Assembly: GCA_037443765.1 (NCBI GenBank)
Contig: JBBINS010000161.1
Span: 1-6,352, forward strand
DNA: 6,352 nt
Source of the DNA: CAIKZZ01 sp037443765
GTDB lineage: Bacteria > Pseudomonadota > Gammaproteobacteria > Steroidobacterales > Steroidobacteraceae
Direction of reading: 5' to 3'
The notes beneath the pieces were generated by a model. The model ran no database searches and was not told the origin of the DNA. It saw only the letters and a list, made by a program, of their open reading frames with translations. The position numbers and the translations under genes were made by a program. Shown piece after piece: positions 5,415 to 6,352 of this stretch; the first letter of the stretch is position 1, and each line of letters starts with the position of its first letter.

Positions 5415-6352
5415 GTGCGCATCGAATCCTCGGCACCCACCCGAATCGACCTGGCCGGCGGCACGATCGACATCTGGCCGCTCTACCTGTTCCACGAGGG
5501 CGCGCAGACGCTCAACGCCGCGATCAGCCTCCGCGCCCACGCCACGATCGACTCGCGCGACGACGGGCGGATCGCGATCCGCTCGGTCGACACCGGCCGG
5601 CAGGTCGAGGCCGCCAGCTGGCGCGACCTCGCGCTCGAGGGCGACCTGAGCCTGCTCCGGTGGATCCTGCACTTCTTCAGGGCCGAGAACCTGACGCTCA
5701 CCACGCGGGCCGAATCACCGGCCGGGGCCGGCATCGCGGGCTCGTCGGCGCTCAACATCGCCGTCTGCGGCGCCATGTCGCAGTGGACGGGGGCGAACTA
5801 CGACGAGGAGACGCTGCTGCGGATCGCGATGAACGTCGAGGCGCAGGCCATCGCGGTCCCCACCGGCGTCCAGGACTACCGTCCCGCCCTCTACGGCGGC
5901 GTGTCGGCGGTCGAACTGGGCGTGGACGGCGTGCGGCGCGTCGCCATCGAGGTCGACGCCCGCGAGCTCGAGCGCCGGATCGTGCTGGCCTACACCGGCG
6001 TGCCGCGCGACTCGGGGACCAACAACTGGGAGATGACCAAGCGGCACATCGACGGCCGCCGCGAGGTCTTCGACTGCTTCGAGCGGATCCGCGACACCGC
6101 GGTCGCGATGCGGGAGGCGCTCGCGCGCGGGGACTGGGACGAAGTCGGACACCAGGTCGCGATCGAGTGGGAGAACCGCAAGCGCCTCGCGCCTGGCGTC
6201 ACCACGCCCGTCATCGACGCGCTGGTCGAGCGGGCGCGGGCCGCGGGTGCGCAGGGCGCGAAGGTTTGCGGCGCCGGCGGCGGGGGGTGCATCTTCTTCG
6301 TCGGCCTGCTGGCCGACGTGCCGGCAATCCGGGAGGCCGTCGCGGCCTCGGG
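5415..6352 (+). CDS. GHMP-family sugar kinase, substrate unknown, 3' end cut off by window edge
   Basis: GHMP kinases phosphorylate small molecules such as galactose, mevalonate, homoserine or heptose 7-phosphate with ATP. The 312 residues visible show all three family motifs: APTRIDLAGGTID (7-19), the ATP-binding loop SPAGAGIAGSSAL (101-113) and GAKVCGAGGGGCIFF (281-295). PTGVQDYRPALYGG (149-162) holds the likely catalytic-base region around Asp154. RIDLAGG and GVQDYRPALYGG are most like the heptose-7-phosphate/fucose-kinase (HddA-like) branch, not galactokinase. Because motif 3 is already passed, probably only a short C-terminal tail is missing. GTG 5415 is close to forced: an in-frame TGA lies at 5409-5411 and no other start occurs until well past motif 1. 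There is no Shine-Dalgarno site. The gene diverges from nagZ with a 19-bp gap, so a role in salvaging murein sugars is possible but not shown. Confidence 0.9.
   Translation, partial: MRIESSAPTRIDLAGGTIDIWPLYLFHEGAQTLNAAISLRAHATIDSRDDGRIAIRSVDTGRQVEAASWRDLALEGDLSLLRWILHFFRAENLTLTTRAESPAGAGIAGSSALNIAVCGAMSQWTGANYDEETLLRIAMNVEAQAIAVPTGVQDYRPALYGGVSAVELGVDGVRRVAIEVDARELERRIVLAYTGVPRDSGTNNWEMTKRHIDGRREVFDCFERIRDTAVAMREALARGDWDEVGHQVAIEWENRKRLAPGVTTPVIDALVERARAAGAQGAKVCGAGGGGCIFFVGLLADVPAIREAVAAS

Noticed and set aside
5483..6292. Minus-strand open frames at 5403-5672, 5483-5776, 5715-6152 and 5990-6292.
   Set aside because: All are antisense to the GHMP kinase, whose three family motifs are intact on the plus strand.

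Overview
The window is about 70% GC and tightly packed with genes. Five genes on the minus strand form one cytoplasmic peptidoglycan module, and a sixth gene diverges from them on the plus strand. The proteins use meso-DAP-type murein recycling chemistry (Mpl, LD-carboxypeptidase, cytoplasmic NagZ), which points to a diderm bacterium. The GC content, protein style and degenerate TACGCCT-like heptamers recall Acidobacteriota such as Vicinamibacteria, but no taxonomic marker is present, so this placement is a weak inference.

Layout on the minus strand, in the direction of transcription: nagZ (about 5395 to 4286), ldcA (4289 to 3354), mpl (3357 to 1933), murB (1922 to 978) and murA (931 to the left edge, C-terminal part missing). 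nagZ/ldcA and ldcA/mpl overlap by 4 bp (ATGA and GTGA). mpl and murB are about 10 bp apart, across a degenerate heptamer tandem repeat. murB and murA are 46 bp apart, and that gap holds a perfect 9-bp GC hairpin. On the plus strand, a GHMP-family kinase starts at GTG 5415 and runs off the right edge. No stretch over 50 bp lacks a gene, and I saw no RNA gene, mobile element or CRISPR array.

How the genes work together: NagZ trims GlcNAc from imported anhydro-muropeptides. LdcA converts the released tetrapeptide to tripeptide. Mpl ligates the tripeptide directly onto UDP-MurNAc. MurA and MurB make UDP-MurNAc from UDP-GlcNAc. The operon therefore encodes the suppliers of both Mpl substrates plus Mpl itself, with mpl in the place murC often holds next to murB. 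The amidase (AmpD), the permease (AmpG) and the sugar-salvage enzymes are not in the window.

The most unusual points are these. A 14-bp perfect palindrome (5399-5412) carries TATAAT on both strands and sits 5-6 nt from the GTG start codons of two divergent genes, which suggests one bidirectional promoter giving two leaderless mRNAs. MurA has Asp at the position of the fosfomycin-target cysteine. MurB has Cys where the proton-donating serine normally sits.
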